A DNA stretch of 59,325 nt from Bradyrhizobium nivariense (lineage in GTDB: Bacteria > Pseudomonadota > Alphaproteobacteria > Rhizobiales > Xanthobacteraceae): contig NZ_JARVWW010000045.1 in assembly GCF_029846715.1 (NCBI RefSeq), positions 1 through 59,325 on the forward strand, written 5' to 3'. Positions 16,657-25,425 of this stretch are shown in pieces. The notes under the pieces were generated by a model. It saw only the letters and a list, made by a program, of their open reading frames with translations, did no database searches and had not been told where the DNA came from. The position numbers and the translations under genes were made by a program. The number at the start of each line of letters is the position of its first letter. The first letter of the stretch is position 1.

Positions 16657-17670
16657 ATGTTTCGAACCTTTACCCTGACAGGTCTTGCGGCGCTTCTGGC
16701 CGCCACCGCACTGACGGTTGCGACACCGGCGCAGGCGCAGATCGGCACGATCTTCTCCGATCCGCCGCCGCTGCGGCCGCCCGGCAACATTCCGCGTGGC
16801 CAGCCCCAGCCGCAGCAGCAGATCCCCGACGACGACGAAGAGGTGCCGGAGCTGCCGCCGCAGGGCCGTGTGCTGCCGTCGCGCCCGATGGCGCCGCCGC
16901 CGGGCCGGCAGGGCAATGTGATGCCGGGGCCGGTCGAGACCCAACCTCTGGCGCCGCCGCCCGGTTCTAGCATCGCTCCGCCAAACCAGCCGCCGTCCGT
17001 GGCGGTCGCTCCGCCCAATCCGCAAGGCGCTCCGCAGCCGGGTGCGCCCGGTCAGCGCCAGCCGCAGCAGAAGGGCGGGCCGGGCGGCACTGTCCCGCAG
17101 ACGCCGGCGAGCCTCCAGCCGGGCGACGAGGTCGTCACCGAACCGCCGGCCCAGAAGATCGTGAACAAGAAAGCGACCTTCTCCGGCCTCGACAAGATCA
17201 CCGGGCGCATCATCAATTTCGACGAGGATATCGGCGAGACCGTGCAGTTCGGCGCGCTGCGCGTCAAAACCAACGCCTGCTACACGCGGCCGGCGACCGA
17301 GGCCGCCAACACCGACGCCTTCGTCGAGGTCGACGAGATCACCTTGCAAGGTGAGGTGAAGCGCATCTTCTCGGGCTGGATGTACGCGGCAAGTCCGGGC
17401 CTGCACGGCGTCGAGCACCCGATCTACGATATCTGGCTCACAGACTGCAAAGAGCCGCAGCAGACCATCGCAACCGCGGCGCCGGATCCCGGCACCAAGC
17501 CGGCCGCGCCACCGCCGCCCGCGCAGAAGAAGGCCGCGCCCAAGCAAGCCGTGCAGCAGCGTCCGCCGCAGCCGTTGCCGCCGATCCAGCAGCAGCAACC
17601 GGCACCACCGCCGCCTCCGCCGCCGGAGCAGCGGCCGGGTCTGTTCGGTATCCCGGGGTTTGGCCGCTAA
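16657..17670 (+). CDS. DUF2155 domain-containing exported protein
   Basis: A 337-residue periplasmic or envelope protein. The ATG at 16657 opens a signal peptide (MFRTFTLTGLAALLAATAL, cleaved near AQAQ); an ATG at 16618 would add 13 residues. A long Pro/Gln-rich region (about residues 30-165) precedes the DUF2155 core (KATFSGLDKITGRIINFDED to HPIYDIWLTDCKE), which has two Cys that could form a disulfide, and a second Pro-rich tail ends in PGLFGIPGFGR. DUF2155 genes sit upstream of aat and the acc genes throughout alphaproteobacteria, as here. The function is not known. Confidence 0.88.
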   Translation: MFRTFTLTGLAALLAATALTVATPAQAQIGTIFSDPPPLRPPGNIPRGQPQPQQQIPDDDEEVPELPPQGRVLPSRPMAPPPGRQGNVMPGPVETQPLAPPPGSSIAPPNQPPSVAVAPPNPQGAPQPGAPGQRQPQQKGGPGGTVPQTPASLQPGDEVVTEPPAQKIVNKKATFSGLDKITGRIINFDEDIGETVQFGALRVKTNACYTRPATEAANTDAFVEVDEITLQGEVKRIFSGWMYAASPGLHGVEHPIYDIWLTDCKEPQQTIATAAPDPGTKPAAPPPPAQKKAAPKQAVQQRPPQPLPPIQQQQPAPPPPPPPEQRPGLFGIPGFGR

Positions 17671-17770
17671 AGCGCGATGAGATGAGGATGAATCATCATC
17701 GCGCTTTAGGTTGTTGTTTGAGCATGATCTTTTCGGAAAACCGCTTCGCACTTTTCCGGATCATGCTTTA
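17668..17770. repeat. Two-hairpin intergenic repeat, copy 1
   Basis: AAAGCGCGATGA pairs with TCATCGCGCTTT, and AGCATGATC with GATCATGCT, the latter enclosing TTTTCGGAAAA and TTTTCCGG arms. The same layout recurs at 46929-47021. Its left edge overlaps the TAA of the DUF2155 gene, so it may work as a terminator between convergent genes. Confidence 0.8.
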
Positions 17771-17807
17771 GGCCAAATCCCCCGGGTTCGGCCGGTAAGA
17801 TCCCCGA

Positions 17808-18488
17808 TTATTGCCGTGAGGCGATGATCTCGAGCGCGCGTGCGCCCGGGATCGCTTCACCGGCGGAGAGCTTCCGGAAATCGCCGGGCTCACCCGCGAG
17901 CGCCTTGTCGAGCAGCGCGGTGTAGCGCCGCCGCGAAATCTCGGCCGCGCCAAAACTCTTCAGATGCTCGGTGACGTATTGGGTGTCGAGCAGTTCGAAG
18001 CCGCCATGGATGAGCCGCGCGACCAGATGCACCAGCGCGACCTTGGACGCATCGCGCGCGGTGTGAAACATGCTCTCGCCGAAAAAGGCCCGCCCCAGGC
18101 TGACGCCGTAAAGCCCGCCGACGAGGTCCTCGCCCTGCCAGGCCTCGACGCTGTGGCAATGGCCGAGGTCGTACAGGCCGCCATAGAGGTCGCGGATGCG
18201 CTTGTTGATCCAGGTGTCCTCGCGCCCCGCCTGCGGCGCGGCGCAGCCGGCGATCGTGGCCTTGAACGCGGTATTAACGGTCACGCGGAATGAATCCGAA
18301 CGCACGGTGCGCGCGAGTCGCGAGGCCACGCGAAATCCGTCGAGCGGGATGACCCCGCGCAACTCCGGCTCGACCCAGAACAGGGTCGGATCGTCGGCGC
18401 TTTCGGCCATCGGAAAGATGCCGCAGGCATAGGCGCGCAACAGCACGGCCGGCGTGATTTCAGACGGGGCGGAGTCGCGCGAGGTCAT
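17808..18488 (-). CDS. aat: Leucyl/phenylalanyl-tRNA--protein transferase
   Basis: Adds Leu or Phe from aminoacyl-tRNA to proteins with N-terminal Arg or Lys, marking them for ClpS/ClpAP degradation by the bacterial N-end rule. The 226-residue product shows the family blocks YACGIFPMAE, LFWVEPELRGVIPLDGF, TWINKRI, HSVEAWQ, GGLYGVSLGRAFFGESMF and HLVARLIHGGFELLDTQY. The ATG at 18488 is preferred over a TTG 12 bases upstream. It lies where alphaproteobacteria usually keep it, beside DUF2155, but here is separated from accC by a three-gene two-component operon. Confidence 0.95.
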   Translation of the reverse strand: MTSRDSAPSEITPAVLLRAYACGIFPMAESADDPTLFWVEPELRGVIPLDGFRVASRLARTVRSDSFRVTVNTAFKATIAGCAAPQAGREDTWINKRIRDLYGGLYDLGHCHSVEAWQGEDLVGGLYGVSLGRAFFGESMFHTARDASKVALVHLVARLIHGGFELLDTQYVTEHLKSFGAAEISRRRYTALLDKALAGEPGDFRKLSAGEAIPGARALEIIASRQ

Positions 18489-18538
18489 GGCTCGCGACAA
18501 TAGCAGGATCGCAATGCGGTTGCGATGGGCGGCGCAGG

Positions 18539-19642
18539 TCAGCTCGCTGCGGCAGTATTGGGCTTGACGGGGGCAACGGGCACGCGGCGGAACCTCAACA
18601 TGATGCGGGTTCCGGAATGCGCGGGGTCGCGCTCGACCGAGGCGTCGAGCTTGGTGGCCATGGCTGCGACGATGCGCTGGCCCATGCCGGTGGAGCGCGG
18701 ATCGGCCTTGACGTTGTCGCCGACGCCGTCATCGCTGATCGCCAGCAGGAGATCGTCGCCCTGCGAGGTCAGCTCGACATGAATCGGGCCGGCGCCGTCG
18801 GGATAGGCGTATTTCACCGCGTTCATCACCAGCTCGTTGACGATGATGCCGACGGCGACCGCACGGTCCGGATCGATCTCGATCGGTTCGGCCTTCAGCG
18901 TCAGGCGCGACATCCGGTTGCCCTCGGCCGAGCGGCGCAAATCCTCGAGCAGCGAGTCCAGATACTGGTTCAAGACCACACTCTTCAGGTCCTGCGAGGT
19001 GTAGAGGCGGCGGTGCACCTGCGCGACCGCGGCGACGCGGCCCATCGCATTGGTCAACGCCGCCTTGACCTCGTCCTGCGCGGCGGAGCTTGCCTGGAGA
19101 TGCAGCAGCGAGGCGATGATCTGGAGCGAGTTGCCGACGCGGTGATTGACCTCGCGCAGCAGCAGCTCGCGTTCGGCGGCAAGGGCAGCGTAGCGGTCGC
19201 GCGACGCATGGATCTCGGCTTCGGCTTCCTCGCGCGCCCTTTGCAATTCGGCCTGGCGCAGCGCGCCCTCGGCCGCGACGTGAAGCAGGGGGATGAAGTC
19301 GCCCCTGACGTCCTTGACGAGATAATCGGCAGCGCCCGCCTTCAGCGCCGTCACTGCAATGCTGGAATCCTGCGAGGCGGTGACGAAAACCACCGGCGGC
19401 GCGTCTGAGATCGCCATGATCTGGTCCAGCGTCTCCAGCCCGTCGAGGCCGGGCATGTACTGGTCGAGCGCCACGACGTCGATGCCGCCGGTCGTCCCCG
19501 CGCGACGGATGAGCTCGAGGCCTTCCTCACCGCTTGCGGCATGAACGACCTTGTAGCCGCGCCGTGTCAGGCCGCGATCGACCAGGCGCGCCAGCGCGCC
19601 GTCGTCGTCGATGTAGAGCAGTGTAGGCGTGCGCTGGTTCAT
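18539..19642 (-). CDS. Response-regulator/histidine kinase (REC + HisKA_2 + HATPase)
   Basis: A soluble 367-residue protein. Residues 1-120 are a receiver (LLYIDDDGALARLV, phosphoacceptor in VVALDQYMPGLDG, VTASQD, VKDVRGDF). A short coiled coil leads to a HisKA_2 domain with the phosphorylated His in REVNHRVGNSLQIIASLLH, then an HATPase with N-box NELVMNAVKYAY. HisKA_2/HWE kinases often feed single-domain regulators in alphaproteobacteria. It is the last of three genes joined by ATGA overlaps, so it may receive phosphate in its REC domain from the upstream kinase and act as a relay or sink. Confidence 0.93.
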   Translation of the reverse strand: MNQRTPTLLYIDDDGALARLVDRGLTRRGYKVVHAASGEEGLELIRRAGTTGGIDVVALDQYMPGLDGLETLDQIMAISDAPPVVFVTASQDSSIAVTALKAGAADYLVKDVRGDFIPLLHVAAEGALRQAELQRAREEAEAEIHASRDRYAALAAERELLLREVNHRVGNSLQIIASLLHLQASSAAQDEVKAALTNAMGRVAAVAQVHRRLYTSQDLKSVVLNQYLDSLLEDLRRSAEGNRMSRLTLKAEPIEIDPDRAVAVGIIVNELVMNAVKYAYPDGAGPIHVELTSQGDDLLLAISDDGVGDNVKADPRSTGMGQRIVAAMATKLDASVERDPAHSGTRIMLRFRRVPVAPVKPNTAAAS

Positions 19643-20079
19643 GAGGCGGCGGGCGGGACCTGGATGACCGAGAAGAACAAGCCGAGCTGCCGGATGGCAT
19701 TGGCGAAATTCTCGTAGTTCACGGGTTTGGTGATGTAGACGTTGCAGCCGAACTCGTAGCAGCGTTTGATTTCCTGGGAATCGTCGGTGGTGGTCAGCAC
19801 CACCACGGGCGAGGCCTTCAGATATTTGCTCTCCTTGATCTGCTTCAGGATGTCGATCCCGGTCATGTCGGGGAGGTTGAGATCGAGCAGGATCAGGAGC
19901 GCGTTGCCCTTCTGGACGAGCCCGCTGCCGTCGGCCCCGAACAGGTGCCTCATCGCGTCCGTGCCGTTGGCGAAGGAGATGATCTCGTTGTTGACGCCGG
20001 ATCGGCGGATGTTCCGCTCGATCAGTCGCGCATGTCCCTCGTCGTCCTCGATCATGATGATGCTGACGGGTTGAGTCAT
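19639..20079 (-). CDS. Response regulator of the Rcp1 (phytochrome-associated) type
   Basis: A 146-residue single receiver. Acidic residues are in IMIEDDEGHARL, the phosphoacceptor Asp in LILLDLNLPDMTG, the Thr in VVLTTTDDSQE and the Lys in VYITKPVNYENF. The insert around the Asp loop and the ITKPVN pattern are typical of Rcp1-like regulators that partner with phytochromes or CHASE3 kinases. It overlaps both neighbours by four bases (ATGA), so all three are co-translated. There is no output domain; signalling must pass through protein contact. Confidence 0.93.
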   Translation of the reverse strand: MTQPVSIIMIEDDEGHARLIERNIRRSGVNNEIISFANGTDAMRHLFGADGSGLVQKGNALLILLDLNLPDMTGIDILKQIKESKYLKASPVVVLTTTDDSQEIKRCYEFGCNVYITKPVNYENFANAIRQLGLFFSVIQVPPAAS

Positions 20080-21593
20080 TGATCGGCGTTCCGGTTGCTG
20101 GCGTTCCAGGTGATGGGCAGCGTAATGGTGAAGGTACTTCCCGTATTCAGTTCCGATGATACCGACATGGTGCCGCCGAGGCGACGCACAAGTGCACGCA
20201 CATGCGCAAGACCGATGCCCTGACCGGGCGTGTCCTGGGTTCCCGCGCGGCGAAACAGGTCGAATATCCGCTGGTGATCCTTCGGATCGATCCCGCGGCC
20301 GTTATCGCTGATCTCGAAGATAGCGTAGCCGAGCTTGGTGCGCCCGCGGATTCTGATCTCGCCGGGAGCGCCGGGCTTGAGATATTTGATGGCGTTGTCG
20401 ATCAGATTGGAGAAGATCTGCTCCAGCGCCAGGCGGTCGCTGACGAGATCCGGCAGGGGCGCGATGTGGATCTCGGCCTGCGCTTCGGCGGCCTGATGCG
20501 CCAGCGTCGATGCGATCGCCTCGATCAGCCCGCGCGTGTCGATCTTTTCCGGCTGGAACTCGCGCCGGCCCTCGCGGGTGAGATTGAGGATCGCCGAGAT
20601 CAGGCGGTCCATCTTGGCGATCGACGACTTGATGAAGTCCAGCGCTTCGGAAAAATCCGCTGAAAGCTGCTTGTCGGCACCTTCGAGCGCGATCTCGCCG
20701 GCCGCCGGCGGCGGCCCGTCGGCCGGGACATGGGTGAGGCCGCCGATACGGCGGAAAATGTCGGCGCCGAGCTCCTCGAGCTCGCTGGTGAAGCCCATGA
20801 TGTTGACGAGTGGCGAGCGCAGATCGTGGCTGACGATATAGGCAAAGCGCTGGATCTCGTTGTTGGCTTCGCGCAGATCGGCCGTGCGTTCGTCGACCAC
20901 GGCCTCCAGATTGACGTAGGCATCGCGCAGGCGCGCCTCGGCGTCGTCGCGGGCCGTTGTCGAGCGCCGCACCAGCCAGGTCGAGATCAGGGCCAGCAGC
21001 ACGACGAGGCCGGAGCCAATGCCGGTCATCGACGCGGCGAGGGTCTGGCTGCGGTCCGAATTTGCCGTTCGAAGCAGGAACAGCCGTTCTTCTTCCTGAA
21101 TCATCTCCGTCGCGACTTTGGCAATCACGGCTGTGGCGTCCGTGGGGGCGATCTCGCGGACCCGCGCTGTGGCTTTCTCCGGCTCACCCTGGCGGACGAA
21201 ATCCATCTCCTGCACGAACTGGCCGAGCCGGGTCTCGATCGCCGCGCTCAGCTTCTCGATGCTTTCGCGTTGCGCCGGATTGTCGCCGGTCAGGCGCGTA
21301 AGCCTGTCGAGAGCGGGGATGATTGCCGCCACGGCCTTGTCATGGTCGCTCTGGAAATCCGCCCCTTGTGTCAGAAGGTAGCCGCGGGCGGCGCTCTCGG
21401 CACGGCGGATTTCCAGCAGCAGGGCGTTGATCTGGTTCTCCGCCTCGATGGTGTGAAGCACCCATTTGCTGTCATCTCTCGCCTTGTTGACGAGGTAGAC
21501 GGAGCCGGCGCTGATCACGGTCAACACCAGAAGGCCCGCCGAGAACAGCAGGATCTGCCAAAATGCGCGCCGTCGCTGCGCGTCAGCGGTCAC
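20076..21593 (-). CDS. CHASE3 sensor histidine kinase
   Basis: A 505-residue membrane kinase, the first gene of the operon. An N-terminal transmembrane helix (ILLFSAGLLVLTVISAGSVY), a CHASE3 extracytoplasmic domain (RRAESAARGYLLTQG, about residues 40-175), a second helix (GIGSGLVVLLALISTWLV), then HisKA with the phosphoacceptor in FAYIVSHDLRSPLVNI and an HATPase (NLIDNAIKYLKPG, GQGIGLAHVRALV). A 45-residue insert between the H-box helices is longer than usual. Its CHASE3 region resembles that of the hybrid kinase at 6.8-9.1 kb; the two are probably paralogues. The signal is unknown. Confidence 0.93.
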   Translation of the reverse strand: MTADAQRRRAFWQILLFSAGLLVLTVISAGSVYLVNKARDDSKWVLHTIEAENQINALLLEIRRAESAARGYLLTQGADFQSDHDKAVAAIIPALDRLTRLTGDNPAQRESIEKLSAAIETRLGQFVQEMDFVRQGEPEKATARVREIAPTDATAVIAKVATEMIQEEERLFLLRTANSDRSQTLAASMTGIGSGLVVLLALISTWLVRRSTTARDDAEARLRDAYVNLEAVVDERTADLREANNEIQRFAYIVSHDLRSPLVNIMGFTSELEELGADIFRRIGGLTHVPADGPPPAAGEIALEGADKQLSADFSEALDFIKSSIAKMDRLISAILNLTREGRREFQPEKIDTRGLIEAIASTLAHQAAEAQAEIHIAPLPDLVSDRLALEQIFSNLIDNAIKYLKPGAPGEIRIRGRTKLGYAIFEISDNGRGIDPKDHQRIFDLFRRAGTQDTPGQGIGLAHVRALVRRLGGTMSVSSELNTGSTFTITLPITWNASNRNADQ

Positions 21594-21714
21594 GACGGTC
21601 TCGCCTGATCAGGCTTCGCGGAATATCAGGCTTGGCGGAATTCAAAACACCCCCTCGGAACTGTCCCCACCGTCCAGAACGCGATTGGGGCCAAAGGGTT
21701 CCGTGGAGAGAAGA

Positions 21715-23073
21715 TTATCTCGGGGCGGGTTCCGTCTTGCCGGCGAGATACTGTTCCAGCCAGTGAATGTGGTAGTCGCCGTTGATGATGTCGTCTTCCC
21801 GCACCAGCGCGCGGAACAGCGGCAGCGTGGTCTCGATGCCCTCGACCACCATCTCGTCCAGCGCCCGGCGCAGTCGCATCAGGCACTCGCCGCGGGTCTT
21901 GCCGTGCACGATCAGCTTGCCGACGAGCGAGTCGTAATAGGGCGGGATCGTGTAGCCCTGATAGACTGCGGAATCGATCCGCACACCGAGCCCCCCGGGC
22001 GGGTGATATTGCGTGATGCGGCCGGGCGAGGGACGGAAGGTCTGCGGATTCTCGGCGTTGATGCGGCACTCGATCGCGTGGCCGATGACCTGGACCTCTT
22101 CCTGCCTCGCTGGCAGGTCGCCGCCGGCGGCGATGCGGATTTGCTCCAGCACGAGGTCGATGTCGGTGATGCTCTCGGTGACGGGATGCTCGACCTGGAT
22201 GCGGGTGTTCATCTCGATGAAGTAGAACTCGCCATCCTCGAACAGGAATTCGATGGTGCCGACGCCGAGATATTTCATCTCGCGCATCGCCTTGGCGCAG
22301 GTCTCGCCGATCTTGGCGCGTGCAGCCGCGGCCAGCACGGGCGAGGGGCCTTCCTCCCAGACCTTCTGGTGGCGTCGCTGCAGCGAGCAGTCGCGTTCGC
22401 CAAGATGGATCGCGCCGCCGCGGCCGTCGCCGAGGATCTGGATCTCGATGTGGCGCGGCTTCTGGAGATATTTTTCGAGGTAGACGGAGGCATCGCCGAA
22501 GGCGGACTTGGCCTCGTTGGCGGCCGTCGACAGTGCCATCTGAAGGTCGGCCTCGCTCTCGGCCACCTTCATGCCGCGGCCGCCGCCGCCGGCAGCGGCT
22601 TTGACCAGCACGGGGAAGCCGATCGTCTTGGCGATCGCCATCGCGTCGTCGTTGGGGCCGACCCCTCCCTCGGAGCCGGGCACCACGGGAATGCCGAGCT
22701 TCCTGGCGGTCTTCTTGGCCTCGATCTTGTCGCCCATCAGACGGATGTGCTCGGCCTTCGGGCCGATGAAATGCAGATTGTGCTCGGAGAGGATTTCCGC
22801 GAAGCGCGCGTTCTCCGACAGGAAGCCGTAGCCGGGATGCACGGCGTCGGCGCCGGTGATCTCGCAGGCCGCGAGCAGCGCCGGCACGTTGAGATAGCTG
22901 TCCTTGGACGCCGGTGGCCCGATGCACACGCTCTCGTCCGACAGACGCACATGCATGGCATCGGCGTCGGCGGTGGAGTGCACGGCGACGGTCGCGATCC
23001 CGAGCTCCTTGCAGGCGCGCAGGATGCGAAGGGCGATCTCGCCGCGATTGGCTATGAGGATCTTGTCGAACAT
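21715..23073 (-). CDS. accC: Acetyl-CoA carboxylase, biotin carboxylase subunit
   Basis: Carboxylates the biotin on BCCP using ATP and bicarbonate, the first half-reaction of malonyl-CoA formation for fatty-acid synthesis. The 452-residue length is standard. The start MFDKILIANRGEIALRIL is the family N terminus; an in-frame ATG 21 codons upstream is less likely. ATP-grasp features are KAAAGGGGRGMKV (glycine-rich loop), EKYLQKPRHIEIQILGD, FIEMNTRIQVEHPVTE and the carboxylase signature near RINAENP. It follows accB by 59 bases on the same strand, so the two should be co-expressed. Confidence 0.98.
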   Translation of the reverse strand: MFDKILIANRGEIALRILRACKELGIATVAVHSTADADAMHVRLSDESVCIGPPASKDSYLNVPALLAACEITGADAVHPGYGFLSENARFAEILSEHNLHFIGPKAEHIRLMGDKIEAKKTARKLGIPVVPGSEGGVGPNDDAMAIAKTIGFPVLVKAAAGGGGRGMKVAESEADLQMALSTAANEAKSAFGDASVYLEKYLQKPRHIEIQILGDGRGGAIHLGERDCSLQRRHQKVWEEGPSPVLAAAARAKIGETCAKAMREMKYLGVGTIEFLFEDGEFYFIEMNTRIQVEHPVTESITDIDLVLEQIRIAAGGDLPARQEEVQVIGHAIECRINAENPQTFRPSPGRITQYHPPGGLGVRIDSAVYQGYTIPPYYDSLVGKLIVHGKTRGECLMRLRRALDEMVVEGIETTLPLFRALVREDDIINGDYHIHWLEQYLAGKTEPAPR

Positions 23074-23132
23074 GGTGTCCTTAAGGACTGGCGCGCGGGA
23101 AGCGGCGAGGGCGATGAGGCCGCCCTCGTCCG

Positions 23133-23624
23133 TCACTCAATGATAACGAGCGGCTCGCCGTACTCGACCGGCTGGCCGTCCTCGACCAGGATCTGCGTCA
23201 CCGTGCCGGCGCGCGTCGAGGGGATCTGGTTCATGGTTTTCATGGCTTCGATGATCAGCAGTGTCTGGCCGACCGAGACCTTGCTGCCGACCTCGATGAA
23301 CGGCTTGGCGCCGGGCTCCGGCGCCCAATAGGCGGTGCCGACCATCGGCGAGGTCAGTGCGCCGGGATGCTTCGACAGGTCGGCTGCGGCTGGCGCGGCG
23401 GCCGATGCTGCGGCCGCCTGCAGGGCGGCGGGGGCGGCTGCCATCTGCATTGGCATGGTCGCGGCGACGCTGATGTTGCGGGCGACGCGCAGGCGCAGGC
23501 CGGAACGTTCGATCTCGATCTCGGTGAGGCTGGTTTCATCGAGCAGCAAAGCGAGCTCGCGGACGAGCGCGGAATCCTCGCTGGAAAACTTTGCGGCTGC
23601 TTTGTCGTCTGGCTGGCGCGCCAT
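23133..23624 (-). CDS. accB: Biotin carboxyl carrier protein of acetyl-CoA carboxylase
   Basis: Carries the biotin that shuttles CO2 between AccC and the AccAD carboxyltransferase. The 163-residue protein has a conserved N-terminal helical part (LVRELALLLDETSLTEIEIE), an Ala/Pro-rich linker, and a C-terminal biotinyl domain with the thumb region TSPMVGTAYWAPEPGAKPF and the biotinylated Lys in LIIEAMKTMN. The ATG at 23624 (MARQPDDKAAA) matches rhizobial BCCPs; a longer in-frame reading would run into aroQ. The bioY transporter gene lies 6 kb away. Confidence 0.97.
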   Translation of the reverse strand: MARQPDDKAAAKFSSEDSALVRELALLLDETSLTEIEIERSGLRLRVARNISVAATMPMQMAAAPAALQAAAASAAAPAAADLSKHPGALTSPMVGTAYWAPEPGAKPFIEVGSKVSVGQTLLIIEAMKTMNQIPSTRAGTVTQILVEDGQPVEYGEPLVIIE

Positions 23625-23661
23625 GTTGTCTGATCCGAATGTTCTGTGTGAAGAGGGAGCG

Positions 23662-24129
23662 TCAGGCCTTGGGCTTGATGCCGAGCTTGGCGGCAAGGCC
23701 CTGGATGGCGAGGCGGTAGCCCTCGATGCCGAAACCGCAGAGCGAGGCGAAGGCCGCGCGCGCGGTGTAGGAGTGGTGACGGAAACTCTCGCGGGCGTGG
23801 ATGTTGGTCACGTGCACTTCGACCGTCGGGATCTGCACCGCGAGCAGCGCGTCGTGCAGCGCGATCGAGGTGTGCGAATAGCCGCCAGCATTGATGATGA
23901 TGCCCTTCATCTTGCGGGCGTGTGCCTCGTGGATGAAGTCGATCAGCTCGCCTTCGCGGTTGGACTGCCGGCAGTCGGCCTTGAGACCGAACGTCGCTGC
24001 CGTCTCCCGGCACAGCGCCTCGACGTCGGCCAGCGTCGCATGGCCGTACTTCTCGGGTTCGCGCGTCCCCAACATGTTGAGGTTCGGCCCGTTGAGAACG
24101 AGGATCGTGTCGGTTGCTGGTTCGGCCAT
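23662..24129 (-). CDS. aroQ: Type II 3-dehydroquinate dehydratase
   Basis: Third step of the shikimate pathway: dehydration of 3-dehydroquinate to 3-dehydroshikimate. The 155-residue product shows the type II landmarks NGPNLNMLGTREPEKYG (with the catalytic Tyr), the flexible-loop Arg in CRQSNREGELIDFIHEA, INAGGYSHTSIALHDAL, and the catalytic His region in VEVHVTNIHARESFRHHS. The start at 24129 (MAEPATDTIL) fits the family; 16 further upstream codons are probably untranslated. It is the first gene of aroQ-accB-accC, a conserved alphaproteobacterial order. Confidence 0.97.
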   Translation of the reverse strand: MAEPATDTILVLNGPNLNMLGTREPEKYGHATLADVEALCRETAATFGLKADCRQSNREGELIDFIHEAHARKMKGIIINAGGYSHTSIALHDALLAVQIPTVEVHVTNIHARESFRHHSYTARAAFASLCGFGIEGYRLAIQGLAAKLGIKPKA

Positions 24130-24333
24130 TCCAATCCCGCAAGAGGCGCTTCGGCGTGGCGGGGTTATAGGTAACAAAGCGCGTGAGGGGAAGCCTTGAA
24201 GGACTTCCCAGGTGGCTTCAGATACCTCATCCGGGGTGCAAAAACCTGTGCGGAAGCTACGGAAATTGCTTGTTAACCAGTCCGAAGCATGGCTGCCGGA
24301 CGGGACAGGCGGGGAAGGGGCGCCCCACAGCCC

Positions 24334-24364
24334 AAAAGCCCCTGCCGATCTCTCGGCAAGGGCT
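24334..24364 (-). terminator. Intrinsic terminator of the DUF1236 gene
   Basis: On the minus strand AGCCCTTGCCGA pairs with TCGGCAGGGGCT around GAGA, followed by TTTT. Confidence 0.8.
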
Positions 24365-24387
24365 CATTTGGGCATCAGCGAGGCAGC

Positions 24388-25227
24388 TTACCCCTCGATG
24401 ACGTACACGATCTCGCGCGTCTGTGGACGAACGATGACGTACTGGCCGTGCACGAAGATCACCTCGTAGCCGCGCCACTCCGGATAGATCTCGACGATCC
24501 GGGGCGGGAGCGGATGGAAACGAACGCTCGCCGGGATAGTCGTGCCCACCGAGATGTTGAAGTTGACGTTCGTCGTCTCCTCGATCTTCGTCGACTTGAT
24601 CGCCGATGAGATCTCAGTCCGCTTCTCGGCGGGCGGTGCAGCAGCGGTCGCGGAGGCCGTGCCGGTCGTGGTCTGAGACTTGGTGTCGGCAGCCTTGCTG
24701 TCTGCGCCCTTGGTCTGGGCGTTCATGTTGCCGCTCTTGGTGTCAGTCTCCGTGCTCTTGGACTTGTCCATCTGGGACTTGTCCATCGTGCTTTTCGACT
24801 TGTCCTGCGCGGATTTGTCTTGCGCAGACTTGTCTTGCGTGGACTTTTCATGCGCGGACTTGTCTTGCGTGCCCTGGGCGTGCTCACCCTTCGCCGCGCC
24901 GGCCTTGTCGTCAGCCGCGTTCTTGTGCATCGCGCCGGACTTTTCCGTCGCACCGGATTTTTCCATTGCGCCAGACGACTTCTCCTCGGCGGCTCCGCCG
25001 GGCTTCGTGGCGCCGCCGGCCTGACCAACGGTGCCCTTTTCCTGAGCGGATTCGCGGCCCATCGAGCCACCGCGCTCAGCGGCGCCGCCGGAAGGCTGCG
25101 AATGCTGCGTCGGCTGCGCGCCTGCGCCGCCACCGCTGTCGCGGTTCATGGTGCCCTGTGCGTTCGCCAGACCGGTGCCGGCGACGAGCGCGAGCGCGGC
25201 GACCGAGATCATAAAGCGGTTAGACAT
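24388..25227 (-). CDS. DUF1236 domain-containing exported stress protein
   Basis: A 279-residue protein with a signal peptide (MSNRFMISVAALALVAGTG, cleaved near ANAQ). The middle is a low-complexity, highly charged tract of AQDKS/MDKS-type repeats (about residues 85-170), likely disordered. The C-terminal 70 residues form the DUF1236 module (TNVNFNISVGTTIPASVRFH and IVEIYPEWRGYEVIFV), ending in IVYVIEG. DUF1236 proteins are envelope proteins of unknown function found widely in Bradyrhizobium. A perfect GGAAC-N16-CGTT promoter places it in the EcfG general-stress regulon, consistent with a desiccation- or osmotic-stress role for the disordered tract. Confidence 0.88.
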   Translation of the reverse strand: MSNRFMISVAALALVAGTGLANAQGTMNRDSGGGAGAQPTQHSQPSGGAAERGGSMGRESAQEKGTVGQAGGATKPGGAAEEKSSGAMEKSGATEKSGAMHKNAADDKAGAAKGEHAQGTQDKSAHEKSTQDKSAQDKSAQDKSKSTMDKSQMDKSKSTETDTKSGNMNAQTKGADSKAADTKSQTTTGTASATAAAPPAEKRTEISSAIKSTKIEETTNVNFNISVGTTIPASVRFHPLPPRIVEIYPEWRGYEVIFVHGQYVIVRPQTREIVYVIEG

Positions 25228-25271
25228 TGAATTCTCCTCACGTGTTTCTTTGCGTCATTGCCCGCGCCGAC

Positions 25272-25296
25272 AACGAAAGGAGATTTGAGTTGTTCC
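25272..25296 (-). promoter_or_regulatory. EcfG (general stress sigma factor) promoter of the DUF1236 gene
   Basis: On the minus strand GGAAC (25296-25292) is followed after exactly 16 bases by CGTT (25275-25272), the published EcfG consensus, 44 bases upstream of the start codon. Confidence 0.75.
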
Positions 25297-25366
25297 GGAA
25301 CATCAGCGGTTCCGCGGCATTTGTTTGTTGAACGCCAGATGAATGCGTGTGCTGGATTTCGTCGTA

Positions 25367-25394
25367 AAAAAAGGCCGGCTTCTCAGCCGGCCTT
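25367..25394 (-). terminator. Intrinsic terminator of the DsbA-like gene
   Basis: On the minus strand AAGGCCGGCT and AGCCGGCCTT pair around GAGA, followed by a T-run. Confidence 0.9.
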
Positions 25395-25425
25395 GCGTCA
25401 AGATTGATGTCGTGAATGCGATCGG

